NCBI GenBank assembly: GCA_022419385.1
Contig: JAJUBI010000003.1
Location: forward strand, 1,302,001-1,366,000
Length of the DNA: 64,000 bases
Reading direction: 5' to 3'
Source of the DNA: Paraconiothyrium sp. Pb-2020
Lineage: Eukaryota > Ascomycota > Dothideomycetes > Pleosporales > Didymosphaeriaceae
Every line of letters begins with the position of its first letter. The first letter of the stretch is position 1. The notes under the pieces are model-generated. The model saw only the letters and a list, made by a program, of their open reading frames with translations. It was not told the DNA's origin and did not search any database. This document shows positions 43,476 through 54,496 of the stretch, one piece after another. The position numbers and the translations under genes were made by a program.

Positions 43476-45328
43476 TGTTATCACCAAATGGCTGGCTCGG
43501 GTGCGCACCACCAAGAGAGCAAAATATTCCCTGAAACACATCACCCGCCCAACTACCCTGCGTCGTCACCGATCAGAGAGATCAGATCGAATACGCAAGC
43601 CGTCCACTTGCTGCAAAAGAAGGGATTGGAGCGACTGGATAGCCGACGTGCAGCTGTCAGTGCGCCTCACGAAACTTTGTACCTGCTGTCAAAATGCAGG
43701 CAAGCGTTAGCGTGGTGTTCCTTTGGCGACAGTGATACAAATTCCATATTCCCCACTATAGAGGGACAGTCACGTTACAGTGCATTGCGGAAACATGTAG
43801 CACCAAGTGGGCCTGAGAACGACGCGTTTACAGAAAGGGTTCCCTCATGCTCGAACAGGTGTCGTACAGAAAACGTGGGTTGGCGTTCTGCCACTCGCGG
43901 CTCGGCGCAGAAACGAAGCAGCACAAGTTTTTGACAGCTCTAAATTATCACGGTTACTTGCACTGACAGCAGTAGTCACAGTGTCAGGACATGCGTGTGC
44001 CACTATGTGCGCACAAGACAGCGAATACTCGTCGCTTTCACGATCCGCAAAGTGCGACTGTCACTGACCTGTCAAAGTCAGTACCCACGCGACACCCGTG
44101 TGCTGTTGCTACTCAACATGGCGCTCACTTGCGCCGTGCATCGTCAATCAACGCACATTGCTGTCTCGACATCTACGGCGGTTTGTCATGTGTGCAGGCC
44201 GAGCATGCCCCAGTGCGTGTAACCGCGTCTCCTGCCCGATATCTCCCGCGAATCCCGTTCCTCCCGCCTAGACGGCTTCACGCGCCTCCTTGCAGCTTTC
44301 ATAACGCATATGACAACTCGCCCCGATTAGCGAATGTATCCTGTTGACTGTGGAGCAAAGCCTTCCATGTAACGCTGGAGCTGCTTTTGAAGAGGTGCAG
44401 CAACCTGCAGTGGGGAACGCGGGTACTTCCACCGTCAGGCATTGATTGCGCGGACTCGCGGCTCAATATGGGCAATTGATTCATGTCCGCATAGCTGCTA
44501 TTCTTGGGGTGAGGGGCAGCTGGCGGAGAATTTGTGGGCGCAGGGGGTTTATTGCGAGCTTGATTATCACATTATCACATATAGGTCTAGCCAGGCTGTT
44601 AAGATATGGGCTCTGAGGGTGTGAACGGTAAGCAGGTATGTATATTTGCATGTGGGCAGCCAGATACCCTTCGCGCCACGCATGTTGGGCACAGTTGAGG
44701 CAGGATTTCGTTGACTCCAGGGTGCCGTGCAGCCTTGTGTACGTAGTAACATATCCCCGTCGTTCATCACAGCTCTCCTGCAACTACATCCGACATACCC
44801 TCGCGTTATAATACTGCGCGCATCCTCATGCAAGCGGACTTCAGGGTCACTGGCGTACACGTGATTGGGTTCAAAGTTCGCGATTGACCCAAGGTTCGGC
44901 CAGCCTTAGTTCGGGGTTTGGCAGGTCTAGCAGCACTCTAAGTCCGACGTCAGTCAAGGGTCCAGCGCTCTTTCTGAGTAGACGTTATGATGAAGACTCT
45001 GTGCGCCTGACGATCCGACCATCCTCCATGGATTCGATGCCCTCACGCCACATCTCTTGGCTGTGCCATTGGCTGTGCCAAGCACCCCTCCTTATGTCAT
45101 GCCTCTTGGCACGCACGTTGCGGGGCAGCTGGAAGGCAGGCTCTGGCAGCTGAAACAGATGTTGCGTCAACCGATCAACAACTGATCGATCCCCCTATAC
45201 GCCCTCTTCCAACAGCATACTCTCACCTACTCTCAATCTTTAATTCTTCCTCCATACTACCATTCTTGAGATCACAAACCACATACTGCGCAGCTTGAAG
45301 GCAGGAGCTCCGCTACCCCGCCTGCAGA
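43476..45328. other. Intergenic, no gene seen
   Basis: About 1.85 kb between mdm12 and the het-C-like gene, both on the plus strand. It should hold the het-C promoter. Frames are short and overlapping. Confidence 0.5.
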
Positions 45329-48300
45329 ATGCCTCGCCAACTTTCATTCAGCGACATGTGGCTGCCATGCGTTATATTACTCGTGATCTGGGCCCGCCCG
45401 ACCGCAGCGTTTGGCGCAGGTAACATCGCGAGTTTGAGCAAGATCGAGGGGCAGAATTGGCGCCATGGAGACATCGAAGACACGCTGCTCACGCTGCTTA
45501 TCTCGTCACGAACGGGCAAGAAGTTTAGCAAAATGGACGTCAAGAGGGTATACTTTGGCAATTGGCTGCGTGACTATTCGCAGGCTGTCGATGTCGGCAC
45601 CGTCAAGATGGTGTCGGCGGAGGCGATTCGTATTCTGCTCTGGGTCCTGGGCTTCTTGAGCTTTGGCTACGGAACTAAGGAATTCGAAGTTACCAGGGAC
45701 AGACTGGGGTGCTACCGCCCAGAGGAGCACATTGACAACCCGAAGGTATGCAATTACTGGAAGCGAATAAGGTATCTTAGACTCACTGTAGTAGGACTAC
45801 GCCGACAACCTCGATGCGCGCGACTATGACCGCCGACTACGCGGCCCCGTCGACGAGAGACGTGAGCTGGCCGTCGACGAGAGAACCGGCTTGAAGAACT
45901 ACATTGCCTCGGAAGATCTGGGTATCACAACATCAGCTGGCATGGTCCGCGACCTGCTTCGCCGCTGCATCGAACTTGGACAACGCTCTGGCGGCCGTGG
46001 ACCGGACTTCTACGAGGCCCTGCGACTTCTTGGTACGGCTACGCACTGTCTTGAGGATTACTCGGCTCATTCCAACTACACCGAGCTCTGTCTCATTGAA
46101 CTGGGTGCTCACGACGTCTTCCCTCATGTAGGCAGGAATGCCAGGTTCCAGATCGAGGGTGTTCGAAACCCAGTCTATCCCGTCATTACCGGAACTTTTG
46201 GTGGTGTTGACTTTTTGCACTCCGTGTGTGGAGAAATCACAGACAAGGCTACGCAGTCCGAGCTCCAGGAACTTGAAGGCGCCATCAACGACGCAGACCG
46301 AAAGCAAAACAAGAGCGCAATCAAGGATCTTCTCAGCAAGCTGCCCAGCGGCATCTTCGGCGACAAGGACCAAGCTGGAAAAGCCGATGAGCTTGAGGCG
46401 AACGCACAAGCTGCCAAAATGGACAACATGCACATTAGCCCCAAAGAGCCAGAAGAGTTCACTCAGCAATTGGATGCACTCGTGAAGCAGATCTATCCCA
46501 TCATGGAATTCCACGATGAGATCATGCAATCCATCAACGAGTTTGTCGATAAGATCCCCGTTCTGCCCGAGCTCCTCGAGCAGCTACAGGAGCAGGTCAA
46601 CATTTTCGTGTTCAGTCTTCTTGCTCCTTTTGTTGTGCCTATTATTACTCAGGTCAAGACTGAGCTTGAGGAGGGTTCCAGCGAGGTGATTGCTAGCTCT
46701 CGTGAGAAGCAGCACATTGTCTTCAACGATGATGACTCGACCGATCCTACTCACAGTATGCTTTCGAAGGATCACTTCAGCAACTTGTTGAACGAGCCCG
46801 CTGGAAGGGTTGCATCTGAGGTGTTGAAGTGGGCAGTACCTCAGGTCGTTGCTTGCTGGGATGGCGAGGCCGACCCGGAACAGACTATCGACACCATCAT
46901 TCAAGCTGTTTTCCATCATCCTGCGCAGCTTAGGCACCAAGACCGCCGCGTCGAGCAAGGCCGTAATGTCATGTTCAACACCGTCAGGCAGTGGTGGGAA
47001 GAGAAGGCAGATGGCCAGCGCCAACTCCTTAGACAGCTCAGCCGCGAGGGTGTTGAGCGAGGCGAGAACCACAAGGAGGGTCCGAAGGACTCCGGTCACG
47101 GATGCTGCAAGCCCCTGGGCATGGCTAATGACTTCTCTTTTGGAAACAAGAGTGGAGGTGGAGGTAACGCTCAAGCCCAGCAAATCAGCGGCCAGGCCGG
47201 AAAGCTTGCCAGTGAGGCCGTCGGTGGTGGTGCTCTAGGTGGTCTCGTCGGAGGTCTCGTCGGCGGCATTGGTGGGTCTCTACTTGGAGGTGCCTTCGGA
47301 GACGAGGAAAAGAAGAGCAAGAAGAGCGAAAGTTACGGTGACGATGGCTCGTACAGCCAGTCGTACTCTGAGTCGGGCCACCATGAGAAGAGCTCCCGCG
47401 ACGACTCCGAGCGTTACGGGCAAGCCTCCTACGAGCAAACTCAATACCCTAGCGGTGGACGCCGCGAGGAGTACTCTCGTCATGAGCAAGACTCGCAGGG
47501 CGGATCGTATGGCTACGAGCAGCGCGTCGAAACGTCCAGTTACGGCGGATCCGGCGGCTACGAGCGCCACGAAGAGCGACGCTACGAGAGCGGCGGCCAA
47601 TACCGCTCTGAGGAGACTCGTGAAGGCTTCGACCGCCAGGGAGAGTACTACCACGAGGAGAAGAAGTATGCTCTAAGCTTCCTCTAACCCTCGACAATTG
47701 CTGACCGCCCAACAGGAAAACTAAAAAGTATGGTAAGGACTCCGAAGACGAGGAATCTGGCGACGAAGACGACTACGAGAAGCGCGCAAAGAAGGAGCGC
47801 AAGCGTCGCGAAAAGGAAGAAAAGAAGCAGAGAAAACACGGTAGTGGCGACGAGGGCTCTGGCGACGATGGTTACAAGCGTCGTTCAGGAGAGCACAAGC
47901 GCCATGGAAGCCCCAAACGTCACTCGGGTGGCGGCTATGGCGAGGAAAGGCGGTACGGCGAGGAGCGTCGTGAGGAGGGTGGGTATGGTGGTCGCTCAGA
48001 GTATAGCCAGCAATCCTCGGGCTATGGTCGCCAGGAACAATCTGGGTATGGCGGCGATTCGTACGGCTCCGGAGGCGGTGGTGGCTACGGTGGACGACAG
48101 GAGCAGCCCAGCTACGGCGGTGGCGATTCTTATGGATCGGGCGGCGGATACGGGCGCCAAGAGCAGTCTGGATATGGAAACGACTCCTACGCCTCTGGAG
48201 GTTATGGAGGGCGTCAGGAACCACCTGGCGGCTTCGGTGGAGGCGAATATGGCGGGAACCCACCGCCACCTGGAGGCTTCGGCGGAGGCGAGTCCTACGG

Positions 48301-48394
48301 CCGTCGCGACGAGGACGAGTACGGCGAGCGCAGACAGCAGTACGGCGGCGGCGGAGGGTATGGCGAGGAGGGCGGCTATGGACGGAGGTACTAG
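45329..48394 (+). CDS. HET-C-domain protein with Gly/Tyr-rich tail
   Basis: Three exons (45329-45745, 45795-47665, 47716-48394) encode 988 residues. A signal sequence (about residues 10-28, LPCVILLVIWARPTAAFG) precedes the conserved HET-C core: IEGQNWRHGDIEDTLLTLL, MDVKRVYFGNWLRDYSQAVDVG, and ATHCLEDYSAHSNYTELCLIELG. Neurospora het-c, the prototype, governs heterokaryon incompatibility through allelic differences. A Gly/Ala hydrophobic stretch follows (about 630-655, GGALGGLVGGLVGGIGG), then a low-complexity tail of over 300 residues rich in Gly, Tyr, Ser, Arg and Gln with repeated YGG, GYGG and RQEQ units. Intron 2 lies inside the tail, after residue 762. Incompatibility function in this species is inference. 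Confidence 0.9.
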
Positions 48395-49392
48395 GTCCGG
48401 CTGGGCACCTTGTTGGTTTGCGACTGGTACCCTGCTGAGCTGAACTGCGGGTTGGGTATGTAGACTACCACGATTGATGAAGTAGATACAGAATGACGTG
48501 AAAGCAATGTGTTCGACAGGGTGGATCGCTGTGCGCGTGTTTCTTGATGCAGAGTTCGAGAGCATGTTTCCGCTGACGATGTGACGCCGACCTAGGAATT
48601 ACCTGACTGAATTTTGCTACGGGTTTGGGGGAGGGAACATATCCCTCTGAACTGCGTCTGCAAATTATTCGATTGGGATTATTCACTCTTCGACTTCACT
48701 CTGGCTCTCCTTTGTTTTTCAAAAGGTTAGACGTCAGATGCGCAGTCTTTTCCTTCGCAACATGTATCTGGTGGAATCGTGGGTAGATCGGTTTGTTCCT
48801 ATTGATCTGATGCAGGTGGTGATATGTGTGGGGTGTTCACCCTGCGTGCACATAGCTGTATATCCTCACTTCCATCCTCCCATGTCTTCTACACCCTTGT
48901 CTACATACTAGCCGATCATCCTTGTGCATGCCGTGGAGGTGCGATAGAGTGACTTGGGCGGTCATTTGGGGCAGATACTTTGACGGATCGATGGTGCTAG
49001 TGAGCTGTATGGATGCTATTGCTATGAAAAAGACGTTGCTGGGGGCTACATGTGTATTCATTAATGAGCTTCCCTCCTCAATAATCGAACGGACTGCGAC
49101 GCAGCTTCAGATGTGGGCTTAATTCCTCGCAGCGCGAGCTTGTGAGGCTTAACCTTGAAGCGCGCGCGCTTTGTGGTGGAGCTATTTCTGATTCCTATCC
49201 CTGCGTAGAAATGCCACTTCCATTTGTGCATCTAAGCCAGCTCGAGTGTTGTCCATTACTAACAACGAGTTTTCGGTGAAAACCGTTTTGGTTGGACCTC
49301 TTCCTTCTTTTGAAATTGTCAGGCTTTGACACCTGGGCGAAGGATCGAGCGTTTTTGATCTTGTGGTCCCTGTAGCAACGAAGTGGTCGCCT
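48395..49392. other. Intergenic, convergent
   Basis: About 1 kb between convergent stop codons. No supported gene. Confidence 0.55.
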
Positions 49393-52103
49393 CTATTGCG
49401 TCGGTGTTGGCTTGCAACCGTCGCCCCGCCCGAGGCTTAATTTTCGTTTTGCCACAAGGTTATCTATCAACATCGAGAGGAAAGAGTGTAAAGTCCTGAG
49501 CTTACGGAATCCTCCTTCATCGAGCCAATTTTCTAAGTCCATAGTGATGGGCTCGTTTAGTTCTGTTTTCCACAATACGAGGACGACATCGAACATCAGA
49601 GATAGGTTCGTGGTCAGGAGCATGTAAAGGACGTCGTTGTACTCCGCGATGTAATCAAAGGTTTGGCAATAAGTTATCAACGGTAAAGCGGCTTTGGATG
49701 ATATTCTCCTCGTTATATGTTCCATATAATGGTGAAGAATTATGGCTGCAAGCTCACTCTGAAACTCCATGAAACACGTGTATGCGGGCCTGGGGAATTC
49801 AGATACAATGTCGTAAATCCGAGCGATGAGTGACCCAAGATCATGGTATTTGTCCCCGGGATCATGAAGTTTTTGGAGGAAAGTCTCTGCATCATGTCCG
49901 AAGCATTGCAGATAGGCAACAGGAAGCCAATCTAATGTCCAGCAACAAAAACATGGCGGCTGTTCCCCAGGCTGATAAAATTTCTGTTGGTTGGAGTCTA
50001 GCATTGGACATGGCAAACACTGGCATGTACTGCTGACTCCGGTGTTAAACCAACTGCTTTTACCGGGAGCATCCGGGTCCCGGCACTTCAACATTTTTGC
50101 TATCGTAGACTTATGGTCCGTGGATTTCTTTTCCATCTTTGTGGTCCCCTTCTGTGATCTCTTGGCGATGGAATCAAGCTCTTCTTGTATCATGCTACCG
50201 AGGATTGCTAGGCGGTTCTTGAAACAAGACTCTACATGATCTGCTCCCTTCTGATCTACCATTTCCAAATGCCTCCAGATGCGAAAATCTTCCTCGCACA
50301 AGATATAATTGAATGCCAACATATGTTTTTCGCCGCACAGATTGGGCCGGTCCAGTATCGTGGCAGTGTGTAGCCAGTAAATCATGTGGATTTGTTTCAA
50401 GGTGCCAATGAGAGACTTTAAGCCTGGTACGGTGTAGAGAAGTGCTACCTTCCATACAAGGAGAATTCCGATATATCCTGGGTAACAAGCGGGAAGATCA
50501 TTTTTCCAGAGGGTTGTCCTCGATCGAGACGGTTCGAGAATATCTAGAATTGCGACATAGGGCTCGAGTAACTCTCGAATGGTGTTTATCCCTGTAGGTA
50601 AAGTAATCACTGACTTTTTCGACATCTTGATATCTTCCGCAGCAGCACGAGTAAGCTATGGTGTTTTTTTGTTTGGTATAGCGAATAGACCTACCTAGTT
50701 GGGTGGGGAACAGATTCAATTCTGTAAAAGTAGTTTGTAAATCGCAAGTGAATTTTGGGACCGGTATATGCGGTGCAAATCTTTGTAAGACTGCTTGACA
50801 TGTGGTACATGGACCGTCTCCTGGCGGTTTGCACTGGAATCTCAGTCAGTCCTGGACATCTACCGCCGGATGATATTCTACTCGCCTTACGCTTCTTGAG
50901 GCGACATAGGAAGCAAGCCTTGTCAACCTTTTCATCGACCTTACGGGTCTTCTTGTGCACTCTACAGACTTCACCCTCGCTTCCAGGTATTTTGTAGGGG
51001 ATTACCTCCAGACTACTACCAGTCCGAGAATTTGGACCGTAGAGTTCTTTTGAATCAGAGCTTGGCGATTCATCTGCTTCTGTTCGGGTCCGGAGACTTT
51101 TTCGACCTATGGTCGTAGGTTGAGCCTGTGTCAGAGGTGACACTTGAAGACTTGTTGCTTCTGGTAGGCCGCGTCCTAAAAAAATATCTTCGTTTTGAAA
51201 GGGTAGTGCCGGAGATCTCGGTGGGTAAGAGATTCCATTACCGCATTGAAAGGTATCTTGAGGTGTTGCTAGCGTTGTTGATTGGGCTGATGTCTTTCCA
51301 ATATCATATGAAGGGCATGGTACGACCAACGGGTACGAATAGCCTGAAGGTAGAAAGGATGACTCAAAATCGTGTTGAATCAACACCTGTTGATGGTCAC
51401 CTGGATCAGGCGGCACGCCGAGCAAATTGGACGTGATTCCTTGGCTGCTAAACTCTGGCCAGGATGGTTCAATATTGTACGAAGGTAGCCAAGAATTTCC
51501 AGACGGGATAAGATTCTGTTTCAACCGTGTTGTGTCGTCTATAGTATCGGGGTTGATGTACGGTAGTTGAGCGGAAATGTCACTCATAGTTGCAGGTGGA
51601 TGGTAGTAGTTTTTGTTCCCTACGACTTGGGTATTGAATGCGGAGAGAGAAATATCTGGTACTATGTGCGAAGGGTACAGTGCAATCTCCCTTTCGACTG
51701 AATGATGAAGCTGTGGTTGCGACGCGTCGTTGTACTGAACATTCTCGTCAGGATTACCCGGATTGATGTACGGCAGTTGACCGGGGTTGTCATTTGTACG
51801 CGCAGGTGACCGGCAGTAGTCATTAGCACCTACAGGTTGAGCATCGAACGCCGAGAGAGGGATGTCTGGCGCTAGGTGAGAAGGATGTAATGGCATCTCC
51901 CGTTCGAAAGATCGCTGAAGCTGTGGTTGGGGCGCCGCGTTATACCCAGCGAGAGGTCCACTGAAATATTGATATGGAGAGTACGATGGACTTGACAATG
52001 CAAGTAGGTTTGCTGGTTTATCTGGACAATACACGTCGTACTCCTGGAAAGTCCAATCCACAATGCCATCGTCCGGTTGTTGCTCGGGATCTTGGGGAGA
52101 CAT
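49393..52103 (-). CDS. Zn2Cys6 transcription factor
   Basis: Three exons (52103-50886, 50833-50695, 50633-49393) encode 865 residues. Intron 1 (52 nt) appears to be GC-AG: AAG/GCGAGT donor, a CTGAC branch-like site and a TTCCAG acceptor. It is the only join that restores the zinc cluster KACFLCRLKKRKCKPPGDGP then CTTC (Cys 397, 400, 407, 415, 418), with a sixth Cys at about 436 (KFTC). The zinc cluster thus sits mid-protein. Residues 1-395 are disordered, with a 70-residue tandem repeat at about 54-193. The C-terminal 400 residues are helical and contain a Cys-rich patch (STCQCLPCPM, PPCFCCW). The two halves look like separate genes unless the splices are made. Target genes unknown. Confidence 0.8.
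51525..51944 (-). repeat. 210-bp in-frame tandem duplication in the Zn2Cys6 gene
   Basis: Residues about 54-123 and 124-193 are two diverged copies of one 70-residue unit. Matching landmarks are QPQLQRSFERE with QPQLHHSVERE, HPSHLAPDIPLSAF with YPSHIVPDISLSAF, and GQLPYINP with AQLPYINP, each exactly 70 residues apart. The copies lie in the disordered N-terminal region. Confidence 0.85.
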
Positions 52104-52838
52104 GCCGGAGTTTATGGTCCAACGAATGGAGACGGACGACACGAGGGATGAAAGCGGGATCGCGCCCACGGAGGGTTGTGTGAACAACAATGAAGAAAGA
52201 CAGGAACAAGATAGAGACGAGACACTTGATCTCGCGTGTTGCAAAGTCTAATAGGCAAAAACAGCAGAAAGATCGAAGGATTGGAGTTCAACTTGAGGGC
52301 AATGAATGCTAAGAGTACCGAGCCAGAACGACTCCTTATATGCGCAGTCGCGTCGCCAACCTGCCGACGACGAGGCGTCACTTCCCTGCACCTTCCGCAG
52401 CCTGAAGTGGACTAGCCCCCAACTGCACATTCTCGGCGCGCTCTTCCGCACCTCAATGCGGTCTAGATCCAAACAGCTCCCGTCAGCCTGCATTACCTCT
52501 CAGCGAATAGACATGCATACCGCCACTGCTTTCGCAGTATGATATAGACTAGTCATCGAAGCTCGCCGTTCCGCACCTACTTTGAGATGGCCCATGGGCA
52601 AGCCGAGGTTGTACTCGACATGATACTACACAGCCTCCTCAGTAACGCACAGTGAAATGAAGCAGTGAGCTGTGTACATAGCTTCGAAGATGGTATCCGC
52701 GTCTTCATCTTTCGGCCTTCGAAGAACACTCAGCCTTGTGGAATACAAGCAGTTTTGTAAAACAAAGGCTTGACACCAACCATCAAGATACAACCACCTG
52801 AGCACTTCTCAATCGCACACCTCCAACACACCAACAAC
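52104..52838. other. Intergenic / divergent promoter region
   Basis: About 735 bp upstream of the Zn2Cys6 gene and of the candidate micro membrane protein. No other gene seen. Confidence 0.45.
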
Positions 52839-53021
52839 ATGTGGGCAAAAGCCGACATTCTCGCTCTTCTGCAGCTTCTTACCATGATCATACTTGCCAT
52901 GATCCACGCTTTATGGTGTTTGCTTATCCACCGAGTGAATTACCGCCGCTATGCGGAACACCGATACGAGCTATCTCACAACAAGCCTGATGTTGTGCCA
53001 GTGAGGAAAGGAGTGCAGTGA
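52839..53021 (+). CDS. Candidate 60-residue single-pass membrane protein
   Basis: A short frame encodes 60 residues from an ATG at 52839. It has one strong hydrophobic helix (about residues 8-32, LALLQLLTMIILAMIHALWCLL) followed by a basic stretch (HRVNYRRYAEHRYE) and a polar tail. The positive-inside rule would place the tail in the cytosol. An A/C-rich leader without ATG precedes it, as in expressed fungal genes. No family recognised; it could be chance. Confidence 0.4.
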   Translation: MWAKADILALLQLLTMIILAMIHALWCLLIHRVNYRRYAEHRYELSHNKPDVVPVRKGVQ

Positions 53022-54496
53022 GTCCAAGTCGCCAATTCACCTTAAGTGTCAATTCGCTAACGCGGCATGCAGAAGCCAGGATAGGAGAGCTAACACGTTT
53101 CCTGGGACGGCCTAACGCTTGTATACAGACAAGTCGCAGCAGAAGGTATATATGCAAGTAACAATTCGGAGATTTACAAGAAATTCATGCTCGTCTGCAG
53201 AGGCGGGGCCTGTCTAGTCTTTTGCGCCAACATCTAGTTAGCAATAGAATGTGCGTTCAAGTTCCCGGTAGCTCCAGCTCTGTTCAGGGAGCACACTTAG
53301 CCTTCAACTGTTAGTACTCGAGAGTCAGGACCTCCACCACTTGTTACGAGATTCCAACGACGTTGACTCCTACCCGAAGACATTGCAAGCCAATGGTGCT
53401 GCACAGACTCTTTTGATTTGGTGTCGAGTTCATGAGGCTGCTTGCCTTTTTGACCTAAGCTAATCGGAATGAGAGCATCGGACGAATCCGGCATCCAATA
53501 TAACCCTGAACTCTATCGTCTCTTATCTAGTACTTAAATAGCCTTCTTGGACCCCCTGCCTCATCTTAGCAACTACTCTTCATTTGAATGGATCAAACTA
53601 CATTTTCCCGTAAATGGATGTGACAGGAATAGGTTGATAGAATAATCAGATTTGATAAAACATGATTATCTTGGGGTAGTCTGTCACCGAAGTTTGACTT
53701 CCGTCCCAGTGTCTGTCACATACGTAAAAACTAGGCTTCCCGTCTACTTGGCTATATGTCCACCGGCGAATATGTGGATGACTAGGGAGCAGTAGCGAAT
53801 ACCCGCTGTTGTACTACTTTCTTTTTCCGCCGTTGTCTTTGTTTGAAGGGAGGTGGTGGTAGACGTGGTATATACACGATCAACTACAAACGTGGATTTC
53901 CTGCGCTCGATTCTGACCCGTTCAAGACGAAGAGAAACGACGGACGATGTAGAATTGACATCGACTTTCAACTCGGCACGGAAGTGCCATAGGAATGATC
54001 ACCTCGTCGTGTGCAACTTATATCCCAGAGTCGAAGGCTTTGGACTCTGAGAATGACGCATATACAGCATCTTGTATGAGAACAGGATGGATAAGCACAG
54101 CAATAGGATATATGAAGTACGATTTTGAAACGCATTCCGCGTCCATTGATGGAAAACCCACCGACCGATATCGATACGATACCCACATACGCACGCATAC
54201 GATACAAGGCTAATATCTACAGTACAGTGGCCGTTATATTACCAGAAGAAAGCCGTCGACCCCACCCCATCTCCTAGAGAAGTCCAGTAATCACGTCCTC
54301 AGCGAAACACAAACTGATCTTTCCCCGCCTAAAACCTCACACCTCTTTTCACGTCTGCGTCTCTCAAAGCAAGCGGTATTCTGGATCCCGGCGGAAGCGA
54401 TATAAGCACTACGGCAGAAACTTAGCTCAAATCAGCATCGTCATCTACCCCCATCAGCCATCCCCAAACAGGGTCGGAAGAAGGGGCGTTCGCGAC
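53022..54496. other. Intergenic, no gene seen
   Basis: About 1.5 kb, AT-rich in places, with a short GATACG-like repetitive stretch near 54165-54210. Frames of 65-80 codons are not convincing. Confidence 0.5.

Noticed and set aside
47239..48443. Long alternative frames across the het-C tail
   Set aside because: Shadows produced by the repetitive, GC-rich coding of the Gly/Tyr-rich tail.
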